From: Gnetum montanum
Taxonomy: Eukaryota > Streptophyta > Gnetopsida > Gnetales > Gnetaceae
Assembly: GCA_015680685.1 (NCBI GenBank)
Contig: MNCI01033300.1
Coordinates: 262,918-326,917 of the forward strand
Direction: 5' to 3'
DNA length: 64,000 nucleotides
The notes under the pieces were generated by a model that was given only the letters and a program-made list of their open reading frames with translations, searched no databases and had not been told where the DNA came from. The position numbers and the translations under genes are program-made. Positions 23,280 through 35,200 of the stretch are shown piece after piece. The stretch's first letter is position 1. Each line of letters starts with the position of its first letter.

Positions 23280-24530
23280 TAACTAAGATAAATAATCAAT
23301 AACTACATTCTCAATGCCTTTTTAATCAATCATTGTAAGATCAAACTCTTGTAAGATTACATGCCATCGTATGATGTGAAGGCTCACCATTGGTTTATTC
23401 ATTAGAAACCTTATTGCACTATGATCCATGTGCACGAATACCTTATAGCCTAAGACATAGTGCCTAAATTTTTCTAGTGCAAACACTACAGCCATTAATT
23501 CTTTCTCTATTGTGGTGTAGTTAAGTTGTGCATTAACAATACTTCTACTTGCACAATGGATGTAATAAGGACGTTTTTGGTCATCTAACTGTGTAAGTAT
23601 AGCTCCTAAAGTATAGTTGGACACGTTGGTCATTATGTGGAATGGTTTGGACCAGTTAAGAGCTTGTAGAATGGGTGTTTCTATGAGCTTCTATTTTAAA
23701 GTTTGGAAAGCTAGTTTGCATTCCCTGGTCCATTCGAAAGGTACATTCTTTTTCATTAGTTTAACCAATAGTTTTGCAACCTTTGAAAAGTTCTCAATAA
23801 ACCTTCTATAGTAGCCAGTGTGTCGAAGGAATGACTAGATATCTTTTATAGTTTCAGGTTGCCTGGTGATTCCTTGGATAACTTTGATTTTTTCGGGGTC
23901 TACCTCTATCCCTGTTTGCAAAATCTTATGCCCTAATACGATGCCTTCTTGAACCATTAAATGGATTTTTTTCCAGTTGAGCCTTAAATTGGTTTCTACA
24001 CATTGCTTTAGTACTTGCTCTAACTAGTCCAAGGCTTGATCAAAGTTTGCTCTATAAGTGAATAAGTCATCCATGAAGACTTCCACACCATTTCCTATCT
24101 ACTACTAGAATATGCTTAGAATTAATCGTTGAAACGTTGTAGGGGCATTGCACAAGCCAAACGACATCTATTTGTATGCAAATGTTTCCCAAGGACTGGT
24201 GAACGTAGTCTTGGCTTGGTCTTCTGAAGCTATTTGTATTTGGTTGTACCCACTGTACCCATCCAGAAAACTATATTAGCGATGCCCTGCAATGGTGTCT
24301 TAAGACTTGGTCAACGAATGGCAATGGAAAGTGGTTCTTGAATGTTTCCATATTCAATAGCCTAAAATCCATACACACCCTCCATTTACCTCTCTTCATA
24401 GGCATAATAACTAAGGGACTAACCCATTCACTATCAACAATGGGGTATATGAATCTAGCTTTTAGAAGTTGTTTGATTTCTTCCTTAACCACTTGCTTAA
24501 GCTTTGGGTTCAATCGCCTCTGAAGTTGTC
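23280..24530 (-). pseudogene. pol: Reverse transcriptase and RNase H of element C (decayed)
   Basis: The RT starts near 24513 with MNPKLKQVVKEEIKQLLKA, then PIVDSEWVSPLVIMPMK and WRVCMDFRLLN. The catalytic box reads FMDD near 24060-24080 and is followed by the thumb/connection region. RNase H lies at about 23640-23322, with LGAILTQLDDQKRPYYIHCASRS cut into segments, TTIEKELMAVVFALEKFRHY and VFVHMDHSAIRFLMNK. The layout is the standard Ty3/gypsy RT-RH order. Frameshifts near 24270 and 23880 and several stops inactivate it. Confidence 0.8.
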
Positions 24531-24758
24531 ATCAAGGCTTTATGGAGGGGCCGGTTTAAATTCTATGTTGGCATATCCTAGGATCTATTCCAGTTAATTC
24601 AGGATATGACCAAGCGAAGGCTTCAACCATATGTTTATCACCTTCAGCAATCTCTCTTTCTGTTGAGGAGCAAGCTTCGCATTAATAATTGACGATTTTC
24701 CATTCTTAAGAAATGTGTACTCCATACCAGTGGGCAATGGTTTTAACTTAAGGGGCTC

Positions 24759-25682
24759 CTAATTAAACTTATCAGGGATTTCCAACTTTTCCCAATTGAT
24801 ATTTTCAATGTCAGGACTTGGAAGTTGGTGATGGACTTGCTCTAATGTGTCTATGCTATCGATGTAAGTGCAAGTCAAACCCTCAGTTGGTTCCATACAT
24901 ATAGTTGAACTGCTCTCTTGATCAACTATTAGCCACTGGGTGCCTTCTTGTCTTATGGCTACTGCATACAGGCATCTTTGTATATTAATCACTTGTGCAC
25001 ACTGATTGTATGCAGGCAATGTTAAATGTTGCACAAACCATGACTTCTGCATGCAATTACACCCTCTGTCACTATATGCGATGCAGGGAACTTTCTTCTT
25101 CTTGATCTTTCCAAACGTATTTTCCTTCGATATTTCTAGGGAAAGATCATGGATTCCTAGGCGCATGTCAATTTTGCTTAGCCATGCTCTTCCCATTATG
25201 ATTAGGAAGTCTCCCTTACCGTTGTTCACTTGAATCACTAGGAAGTCAACTGGATATGACCACCCACAAATAGTGGTGACAATGTCCTCCACTAGCCCTA
25301 ATGGGATAGTGATGGACTAGTCGACCAACTCTAAATGAATGTTACTCTTTTTTAGTGGAGGCAAGTTCTAGGCTTTGTACATTTCTTGAGAGATTAGGTT
25401 GACACCAGAACTTGAATCCAAAAGAGCCTTGCACAGTTCATTCCCAGTGATTTGTAAATATAAAAGAGGACTTCCAAGATTAAAAAATTTCCCAGGAAGA
25501 TGGTTGGCCTTAATCCAATCAATGACAACATGAGTTAACATGACTGTATGCATTGGGAGAGGTGTTTGGCCTAAAGGGAGCTTTGAAGTTTTGATTGGTA
25601 ATGAGGCATCTAAAGGATTAGCCGCTTGTGATTGCAAGGGCTTAGTTAGACTATTGGTTTTGAAGAAAGGTCTTTTCTTCAT
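24759..25682 (-). pseudogene. Protease region of element C
   Basis: The minus-strand frame from 25682 contains the core ALLDSSSGVNLIS near 25400, where the usual Asp-Ser/Thr-Gly triad is Asp-Ser-Ser. After a stop, the downstream half follows from 25292 (MEDIVTTICGWSYPVDFLV ... IMGRAWLS) and extends to about 24760 with a linker towards RT. Element D keeps an intact DSG at the same place, so the change here may be decay or a lineage trait. Confidence 0.65.
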
Positions 25683-28071
25683 GTAGTTGTTAGAACCAAT
25701 AGTAGATTGAGAGTTAATAGCCCTTGTACTGTTACGTTGCTATGGCTAGGCAGAGAGTTCACCCTGCATAGCTGGAGCAAGCGGTAATGGAGATATGGGT
25801 GGAAGAGGTGCAGCCGGATGAGAAGGATAGAATGTCTATGGAACATCACCCCTAGGAGGAGTCCCATAGTACTCACAGGCTTGGTAGTGAGGTTGAGGAG
25901 TGACGTGACTAGTGGAGTCACGTGGAGGGATTGGCTGCTGCCTATAATATCCATATGGGTTAGGTTGCCGGTAGGGATACTATTGTCGTGGTGGTGGCAT
26001 TCCCCATGATTGTGGGTATTGCCACTATTGATACTACTTGATTGGTTATGGTGGAGTTCCACTTGGATAATATGTTAAGGGTTGGTGGAACTGCCTTAGG
26101 TTACCTTGAGAATAAGGTAACCTTCGAGGTGTTTTCCTATTGTTTAATCGTGGGTTGAGTGCATACACCCCAGACTCCTGCAGATGTGAGATTACAAGGA
26201 AACATCCATTGGGATGGTTATATTGGCATATCTCGCGTCCACTATCATTGTCTGTATCTGAATCCACAACCTCTTCAATGATGGCAACTTTGCCCTTACC
26301 CTTGTTACATGCATATTCTACTTCTCTTTTTTTTTCTTTTCTTGTTCATTACCTTGCTCTCTAGACTCCTCTACTACTTTGAGAACGGTTTGAAATTTAT
26401 CATCTAGGGAGTCCCACATTTGGTCCACCTTTGCCAATACTTCCGATGCAAGTTTTTGAATGGGCAAAGTTTTCCTATTCACCATCTCTTCGAGTGGTGA
26501 CTCTTCTTCATCCTCACAAAATCTTACTCCCTTCTTTCGGAGGGAAGGATCTCTATTATATTCCTCCACACTCTCTCTTTTCCGTAACTTACCTTCCTCT
26601 TTAGCAACTTGCTCCAATAATCCTTGTACTTGATGGATCCTAAGCTTGGATAGTCTTCCTTGGGCATAAGTCCTGAGGGTTCTTCACATTTCATGCCTAA
26701 GCCCATCTACGCGATGGTGTAGTTGATCCCTCTACAAATAACCATGGTTGGGACAATGATGTAACACTACATAATATCGATCCATGGTAGCATCCAAGGG
26801 TTCATGTCCTCCTTGTTTCCAGCCTTGGATTTGCTTTTGCAGGTTGGACACTCGGGAGTACGTTTAGTACTTATCGTTGAACAATCCTAACATGGTACTC
26901 CACCTACGAATAGATTCTAGTTCTAAGGACCGGTACCAGCTTTCCGCTTCTTTGATTAGCATCCATGAAAACAACTTTAATTTTTTCCATTTGTTTTTTA
27001 TGTTTTGTAAGGCACATGCATCATGAAATGCTTGTAGATGATTTTGAGGATCAATGTTGTATCCCCCTTTAAATCGTGGGATATTGTTCATGTCTAATCT
27101 TTTGATCCTACTATCCTTTGGTGCCTTGTTGGGATCTTAACAGCCTCAGTTATGTCTAAGATACTTCGAGTAGCAAGTAGGGGTTCATCGTGATTGTCTC
27201 GTTTGTGGTGTCTATGATGCCCATGTTGTTCCCTACTCTCCCTTTTTTCACGATGTGTTTCTCTAGAGTGCCCTCATCCCCTTTCTCAACTATTTTGTCT
27301 ATGACTCCAATTTCACCTACCCTTATCCTCATGGTCTTTTTCTTTATGACTGCATCTAGATCTTGAAGGAGAGGGTGAAGAAGATGATGAAGGTGAAGAA
27401 GAAGGAGGACCGTCACCACGATGGTGCCTGCTTCCTTCTCCTTGGTGGTCGCGGCCTCGATCGCAGTTACGATCAGAATGTTCATCTTTATCATGTGTTT
27501 GTGTTCCTTTTTTAGATCCTTTATGTCTATTGGTACCAGAATCTGGGTTATGGATAGTTGGGTAAAGATTCTGATACACAACCCCTTGACCGAAGTCAAC
27601 GGGAGGAACATCATTGTGTGGTGGATTGCCTGAGGTAGGTTCACCACCGTCAATTTCGCTTAGGACATGTGGGACATTTTGCAACAACTTTTCCTTCGTG
27701 GATTCATGACATCTCTCCTGTTGTAAATCCCTTTAACGTTGTGCCTCCATGGCTCGATACTCTCTTGAGTCATGATCATGCACAACATATTCTGCCTGTA
27801 AGTGCTGCATACCAATTCGTGTGAGATCATGAAGAAGCATGCCCGGAACAGAGCAATCAAGAGGTAACACTATGTTATCTTCTAAATCTAGCCAATGTAG
27901 TTGTTCATCCTGGTGGAGGATAAAGGTAAAGTTTGGTACATATTCATCGGGATGAACATATACCACACGAGACTATTGAGGGACTAGCGGATTATCATGT
28001 GTACTACGTCTCCGATTGTTCCCTATATCAGACCTAGGTAGTGAAACACTTTCATATGAAGAAGGAGACAT
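25683..28071 (-). pseudogene. gag: gag of element C
   Basis: The ATG at 28071 (MSPSSYES) begins the frame. An N-terminal part with VHPDEYVPNFTFILHQDE lies near 27950. A Ser/Arg/His-rich stretch resembling an SR-type low-complexity segment follows (about 27430-27330). The capsid core is at 27091-26600 (GGYNIDPQNHLQAFHDAC, then ESWYRSLELESIRRW). A coiled-coil-prone Glu/Lys-rich part is at 26617-26320, then a remnant zinc-knuckle region near 26200 and a Pro/Gln/His-rich tail. Stops and frameshifts are frequent. Confidence 0.75.
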
Positions 28072-28200
28072 GATTGTCTACTCAGTGTGCAATGTATTAT
28101 ATATTATTATATATGTATTTTTCTTGTAACCAACCCTAAGGATTTGTTCCAATGATGAGAAAGATTTCCTAAGTTCTAATTAGCGCACAAACAACAAAGT

Positions 28201-28217
28201 CCTTGGCAACGGCGCCA
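28201..28217 (-). promoter_or_regulatory. Primer binding site of element C
   Basis: The minus strand reads TGGCGCCGTTGCCAAGG one base after the LTR end. The first 13 bases match the complement of the plant tRNA-Asp 3' end exactly. This supports the Athila-like assignment. Confidence 0.85.
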
Positions 28218-28218
28218 A

Positions 28219-29017
28219 TGATGAGCCATGAGGTATTCCTACACTCAACCATACGAATACGAGCGTCCACGCACGATTCGGTCGAATTCCAAGGACTAAG
28301 TGCTTATGCGCCTTTGTGCAACAAGGATGGGTTGATCAATTGTTATCTTCCCAAGCTTACTTGTATAGCACGATTGTATGGTTAAATAAACTTCAGGTAC
28401 ATGATTTTTATAGTTTTTATGTCCTAGTGCTACAAAGGAAGGAGAGAGATAACTAAGTAACTAATTTTGATTTAACTACTCAAGTATGCTTTAACTAATC
28501 CTAACACCAGCATCCGTTCTCACTTTCCGTACACATCCTGAACTCGTGCAACACTACTAGGATTACCAAACGCTAATCGTTACTGGGTTACCAAGCGTTA
28601 CACACATGCTTGAAGTGATTGTACTGAGTGTGCTTACTTAGGAGAGTTGTAGGGTGAGAGAGAACATTAATTAACTAAGGAAAGCATTAAGTAATAGCAA
28701 TTAACATTAATTAATCTATTCTAAATGCTGCAAGGTTTATCACAAAGTTTGTCTTTATTACCATGCACAAGGTGTGCTCAGGTACACAATGCTCAGAGAA
28801 AGATCCGTTCACTTTATGACTCCTATTGCGGGCACTCAGAAATAAATTTATCTCTGGAAAGGGAAAAAGGCAAGAGTTTGGGTAAGGGACTAAGACTAAC
28901 TATGCAAACCAAGTGCGCCTACCTCTTATTTATAGGCAACAAAGCAGGCCCCGATATTGCTTACGCAATATTGTGTGGAAGGCCCCGATCTCGTATACGC
29001 GATATTGCAGCTCATCA
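28219..29017 (-). repeat. Element C 5' LTR
   Basis: The LTR is 799 bp with inverted termini TGATGAGC and GCTCATCA. On the minus strand the TATA box TATAAATA lies at about 28927-28934. Upstream of it, at about 28950-29008, is a series of palindrome-like GATATTGC/GCAATATC and CGATCTCG motifs, counterparts of the GCGATATCGC pairs in element A. Confidence 0.9.
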
Positions 29018-29044
29018 AGAATCAAGGAGCTTACCAATTGAGCC

Positions 29045-30450
29045 ATGTTTCATTAACATTCCATAAGATCTCCTTTCTGCTACTAAAGGAATCTATGAAA
29101 TGATCAACATTCTTATTAAAGATAATCTTCTGGAAGAAGGAACAATTATCAATAGCTTAGCTGGACTTAAACAAGGCTATTCTTTGTCTGCTACCCTTTT
29201 TGACATATTAATAGATGAATTGGAGGAATGGATACAAAATGCCTCTAATCATGTTATGTCAATGAATGGATTATTTTTTGAACATGCTTCTCTTTGTAGA
29301 TGATTTGGCATTTATTGCAAAATTAGCTCTAAGATTAAATTATATGCTTCAAATTCTCCATCGCTACTACACTTATTCGGGTATGAAAGTTAATATTGAT
29401 AAGACTAAAATTCTAGTTTTGCTACTAGAAATAGTAATTACAATTTTTTCCATGGAGAAAAAAAGGCTTGATATATGCGATTCTTCTAAATATCTAGGAG
29501 TTGAATTTTCCATTAATTATAGTTAGAATACCCTTATTGCTCAAAGGGTTTCAAGTGGTATGCAAGCTCTATCTACTCTAAGAAATAATTATAGCAGAAA
29601 GCAAAATTTGACATGGGAGATCAGAAGGAAACTTTTTCATAGACTCGTTCAACTTGTATTATTGTATGGATGTGTTGCTTGGGGACCTTCTTTTTCCACA
29701 TATAATTGAAAAAAATTAGAGCATGTTCAAAAATGGTTTCTTATATATGAATATCAAGTGAAAATTTAAACCTCTTATGATATCTTACTTATAAAAGCAG
29801 ATTTTCTTCCTCTTGAAGTTGAATACCTTTGTTAATTTATTGCTTATACTTAGAAGTTAAGTCACATGAAGGAAATTAATTATGCTAAGGAGATAATGAA
29901 TGCTACACAAGAAAATGGTTGGTTGCATCAAGAAAAAAATATGAATTCAATCATGGAATATTACTATAGAGGATCTTCCTTTAAACAAAAGGCTCTTCTA
30001 GAACACTATAAAAAAGAAAGTCTTGGCTAAGTTTGGTTGAACATGTCAAGGAAAAAACATTTTTATTTATATTCTTTTTGAGGAGGTTTATTATCTAGTA
30101 CTCAAAAGTATCTATTCTAAGCTATTTTTATTCATTTAGGGAATCGAATTGCTAGAGTAAGAATGAGCTCTCTTCATCTCCTTATTGAGATAGGTTGTTG
30201 GATGAATTTACCAAGAGAAGACTGTATTTGCAAACTATGAAAACAAAGCATAGAAGAAGAATAACATATATTTTTATTTTCCCCATCTTTGGCTCACATT
30301 TGATTGAATTATACTATTATTTGTAATTCGCTGATTACTTTCTTTCAAATAGACCCCATCTGCTTGGAGCATTATATTAATGATGTTTTCAACTTTCTTC
30401 AAAAATATGTTGAGGCTTTGTGACTGTCCAACAAATCCTTTGTGATTTCC
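29045..30450 (+). pseudogene. LINE reverse-transcriptase remnant
   Basis: Plus-strand fragments in two frames fit a non-LTR retrotransposon RT. At 29150-29230 is the GLKQGYSLSATLFDILIDEL block. At 29285-29300 the catalytic box reads FVDDLAFIA, then SGMKVNIDKTKI (about 29380) and YLGVEF (about 29490). C-terminal segments with LFHRLVQLVLLYGCVAWG (about 29630) continue to about 30450. The 5' end is missing: the sequence starts next to the right end of element C. Many stops make it inactive. The clade cannot be set from this fragment. Confidence 0.75.
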
Positions 30451-31887
30451 TAGACGTAATAAAAATTTCCAGTTTCTAGTTTCTGATTTCCATAAATGAT
30501 CAATACTATATGCTTATGTATAAAAGACCCTATATTTAGGGCACGATAAACCACTGAAGCATTGCCCAAGTCAACAAGAGAAAAAACAAGAATAATACTT
30601 GCCAAAAAGGACTTGGCATTTAATTATGAAACAAAACTTCAATTACAAAGTAGGTAATCCAAAATTTGAATGAACACATATTGTGATGAAAGATTAATAA
30701 CCAATGACTCAATACATCATTAAGAAGAACAAAATACATCATTAAGAAGAACAAAATTAGGTGTCTTAGTTGCATCAATATCACTAGAAGAAGACGACAC
30801 AACTTTTTTCTGACTGACTTGTAAATCCACATTTTGAGAATTAATAAAAATATTTGCATTGATAAAAGAAGCAAAAATTTCAACATTGGCTAAAGAACTT
30901 GGGGGCAATATAGAATCCCCCATAGGGGAATTCTAGAAAAATCAGATTTGCTAGAGAAAAATTGAAGAAAGAAAAAATAATAAGGTGTTAGCCTAATGGT
31001 AAAACTCTTGATTTGAAAGTATGATGTAGAGAGATAAAGAAAATATATGGAGTTATATAATCCCCCTCCTATATCTTTTGACTTTAGTCAAAGAATATCT
31101 TAGTTTGAGCCTTGCTTGTTGCTTGAGTTCTATGCCCATTGCCTACTCTTGTTCTACCCTAATTGTTAGTCTAGTTCTATGCAAAGATGAATGAATGACA
31201 AAGATTAACAAACATATGAATTCAATGCATAAACTAAGATGAAAAAAATATATGAAGAATAAAATACAAACAATAGTAGATAAAGGCAAAAATAATGCAG
31301 ATGAATAAGGAAAAATAAAATGGTAAAAAGAAAGACATTCCCATGTAGAAGAAAAATAATGAAATGCAAATCATGTAGATATTAATGAAGATAGGAAAAT
31401 AAAAAAGGTAGACAAATTCGTTAAAGAGAAACGATGAAGAAAAATGATATTAAAAAAAAAAAAAAAACGATGCATTAGCTAAACAAAAATGATGAAGAAA
31501 GATAGTAGATGGATTCGCTATATAAATGATAAAGAAAAATGACATACAAAATCGTTACTCAAAAATGATGAAGAAAAATAAACAATAAAAAACTTTAAAA
31601 AAATATGATATGAATTGGACCCATAACCTTTTATTTAACAAAAGTTACAATCACCACTTGTTAAAACATTTTCTAACAAATTTGTTATTAATAGTTTAGA
31701 AAGCAAAAGGAGGGGGTTTATACTGCTTCGAAATGTATTGGAGCCATGTAGCCTTATCGGCCATGTTCAAACCCTTTTGAAAAGTTAAGAGGAGATAAGA
31801 CCGGATTTCAAGAACTGTATTTTGGCTTTTTGGTTTCCGTTCCCGCCACCAGATTTCAAGCAACAATAAGGCAAAGCTGAGAAAACC
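30451..31887. other. AT-rich upstream region of FIGL1
   Basis: No gene is seen. A SINE-like start (GTTAGCCTAATGGTAAAACT, A-box match) lies at about 30980-31000. An A-run of about 18 is near 31450, and several ATGATGAAGAAA-type low-complexity stretches lie at 31420-31600. No convincing TATA box could be assigned to FIGL1. Confidence 0.5.
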
Positions 31888-31933
31888 CAGAACATCAGAC
31901 GAGCAAATTGCAGAACATCAGACGAGCAAATTG
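31888..31933 (+). repeat. 23-bp tandem duplication just before the FIGL1 start codon
   Basis: The unit CAGAACATCAGACGAGCAAA plus TTG occurs twice head to tail, at 31888-31910 and 31911-31933, ending one base before the ATG at 31935. It lies in the presumed 5' UTR. An in-frame reading through it has no ATG, so 31935 is the best start. Confidence 0.85.
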
Positions 31934-31934
31934 C

Positions 31935-32293
31935 ATGTCGGGGACCAAAATTGCAGAAGCTGCAATGCCTGCAGAGGATAACGAAAATTATAACAGTGGC
32001 AACAACAGGCAACAACAACAACGACGAAAAGAAGAAGAAGAAGAAGAAGAACGGTGCTGGAGAAAAAACGTGGATGATAAACTCAAGCGGCTTCACTCGC
32101 TCCTGTTCGGTGCAGAGCTTGCTTTGGAAAGAAATGATGCAGAAGTGGCGCTGGGCCTAAGTCTCAGATTAGCAGGATTCCTCGACTCGCAGAATACTTC
32201 CACAAGCGATCATGTTTTCGTTTCTCCGATCCGAAGTGACGCTCTGGATAAGATTCGCACCGCCTTCCAAATGCTGGCTCCGCAGAGTGATCG
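31935..32293 (+). CDS. FIGL1: FIGL1 exon 1
   Basis: Starts at ATG 31935 (MSGTKIAEA) and ends at the donor GTAATG in phase 2. A (CAA)n stretch and seven GAA codons (32031-32051) encode Gln and Glu runs. They are followed by a conserved plant FIGL1 N-terminal segment ([19 protein letters not shown]) and a helical stretch ending at SDR. Confidence 0.88.
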
Positions 32294-35200
32294 GTAATGC
32301 AGTGTGTTTTTCGTTCCTCTATTTTTCTATCTCTCTCCGATTGCCCTAGCGCAGATTCCGTGAGGATTTTAGCGTTTTCTAATCTCATGTTGAATGCTAA
32401 GCGTTTCGAATGCTGTTGTTGCTCGTTCATCCTTTGCTAGTATCTGAAATTAGATGTGCACGGAGCTTTGCCATATGTTTTTGGAAAATGCCCAGGGTTA
32501 TTGAAAGTGAAACTCTGTAAAGTTAGTAGACATTCTGAATGCAGTGGATAGTAGAAATGTACGCGCAGAAATGTACACGCTTTGAGTTTTGAAAACGTTA
32601 TTAAGAAAATTATAAGAAGAGAAGGGTTTTTAGTGATATTTTTAACAAATCAATTGAATTAATTCATATGCTTTGAGTTTTGAAAATATCATTAAGAAAA
32701 TTCTAAGAAGAAGAAGAATTTTAGTGATATTTTTAACGAATAAACGAAATTATTGAAAAAAAGTATGGTGCTCTCTTAAATGCTATTTCTATTGCATAGC
32801 AGGCGATAGTTTACCTGTTGAACTCTCATATTAGATATATTTTTGCTATTGTAATTGTACATCTCAAATAATGAGAATGGTTCATTACATCAAATGCATT
32901 CTTCGTAAATTTCTCTCTGCGGTTTGCCATTAAAAGATTGCCGATGAAGTGGTACGCAACAAACGGGCGGGCGGTGACCGTCTTCAGAGTTGCTGTGAAG
33001 GTGTGTGTGACAAACTACGTTAAGTGGTGCTGCTTAAATTTCGCCTTCCTGCATCCCGATTTCATGTTTTCGAAAGGTTAATTCAGTTCTTCCTTAAGCC
33101 ATTGCTGTTGGTGAAATCCTTGGGAGTTTCGCTTTCTTTATTGCACAAATACAGAAATTTACGATCTCTGTAATACAGAGCGACAGTAAGTAAGTCGGCT
33201 TATGGGATTGATGCTCATAACTGAATTTGTAGACCATTGAAGCGCTTGTAACGGTTTTAGTGCTCCGTAATTTTGATTCTTTGTGAGCTGATGAGCGCTA
33301 TAAATCGATTGAATTGCTTATCTTTCATTTAAACGTAAGCAAACTCAATGGGCAACATTAATTTGCCTCCTGTTGGATCATCGTTGAACTTTATTTTTAA
33401 ATAGACTATCACTGTTTTATCACCCTTCTATACACTCTAGTCGATAGCATGAAACTAGGCGAACTGTTAGCTTGATATAGATGTTGGGTTGGTCGCAAAT
33501 GATGTAATCTCTGTAAGGAGGCATTTAAAATGCTTTGTATTAGATTTCACTTGAATTTTTATTTTAAAATTTTGGATTGTCTCTACCTCAGGGCCTAATG
33601 ATATTCATTTGATAATCCAGTGGTGCTCTTGAGCAGGCAAATTGTCAGGATAATGAGATATTTTGCAAAGAAGCAAATGCTGATTTGGAAAAGATAAAAA
33701 AATCTAGATTTTTCAAAGCTGTCTTCGGACATGATGCACAGGTACGTGGTTGCTTATCTTGAAGCTGAATGCATTAGAGAGATGGAATTCTGGAAAATTT
33801 CCAATAAAAGAGGGGGGGAAGGGGGGAAACTCAGTTTCATTACGTGATGCATGATCTAAAGTGTTTTGAACCAACATGTACCCATTTCTTTATACTTTTA
33901 AATTACGTATCATCATCATTTTTTAATTACGCTCTTTTTAGATTCCTTGTGCGGTTAGAGATGCAAACACATTCAATTCTCATGCTGCTAGCCTTCCTCA
34001 GAAAGGCTCACAGATCCACGCAAAATCAACAGAGAATTACCAAACCGTACACGCTTCAGTGATTCCCAAACAACTGACACAAGCAAAACTTACATCATTA
34101 TATGACTGTCGGAACACTAAGAAGTCATCAGAGGTATCTGTGAAGGGAATTTCAGGCAGCGTTGAAGGCACATCTTTTGGAGATCTGGTCCAAAAGAAAA
34201 CACTGCAATCAAGTAGCTCAAAAATGTTGAACACTAGTTCCCTTATACTGGTGGACGAAGATGATGGTGCATATGCAAACAACACCAAAAGGAGAAGACG
34301 GTATTTAGAGGCGAACAGGCAAAATGATTTCATAGATGCATCTACATGTGAAAATGCTGTGCAAGAAAATAGGACACATACTGGCTTTGTTACTGCCAAA
34401 CTAAAACTGGTAAGCACTTTTTCAAGATTTTGTTTTGTAATTATTGTGTTAAAATACCTTTTTTTTATAAAAATAATAAGTACAACCAACTTTCATGGGA
34501 TTTTAGAGATCCTCTAAGAGAAATCAATGTTCTGGTACATAAGCTTTTGAAAGCAATGATCATGATAATACATGAAATAAAGTAATTATCTCATGACATC
34601 AATCCATTTCTAACCTCAAAATAGAAATTGAAATTTTAGTCTTGTAAGATTCAGAGACATAGAGTGTCAATTCATGTTTTATATATCACATTCTTATTCC
34701 AACTTTTTATGGATAATCAAACTTCAACATTCTAGATTTCATATAATGATTTTTCATCAAAATGCATACTTTCTTAAGTTCATTCCATATTGTTTAAGCC
34801 TTGACAATACACCATCCTTTTAAAAACCTTTTAATTTGGGTTATGTATTCTGCGTTCATCATTTAAACCCATATACCATTTTATTCATAATTTTCTATGT
34901 CGACTTTTTGAAAAATGTCATATTCAAATAACTCATTTATTTATTAGGAGCTAATGGCTGAAGCCCCAAAAATGCTGCTTGAAAAAAATACAAGGGTGGA
35001 AATTTTTTAAAATAATCAATCAATCATCAGAAATTCAACTTGCAATCAGATCAGCATTAACAATAGTCAATTCAGCATAAAAAAAATCATAAACATAGAA
35101 ATTTGTATAATACAGATAGCAGCACAAGGATCTAACTAGAAGAGAATGCCAATACGATGATTGATATTTCTTGATGTTTACCATGCACTCAAGGTGCAAT

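Larger units (their letters stand above)
19365..29017 (-). mobile_element. Element C: Athila-like Ty3/gypsy retrotransposon with both LTRs
   Basis: Two LTRs in the same orientation (19365-19973 and 28219-29017) are flanked by the 5-bp target-site duplication AGAAT (19360-19364 and 29018-29022). On the minus strand the order is 5' LTR, primer binding site, gag, protease, reverse transcriptase, RNase H, integrase, non-coding interval, polypurine tract and 3' LTR. No third ORF is recognisable, unlike element B. By eye the LTRs differ at about 9% of positions over a compared 155 bases, and the coding region has many stops, so the insertion is old. An 18-N gap lies in the left LTR. Confidence 0.85.

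Noticed and set aside
32164-32430. 88-residue minus ORF across FIGL1 exon 1
   Set aside because: Antisense shadow of a well-supported coding exon.
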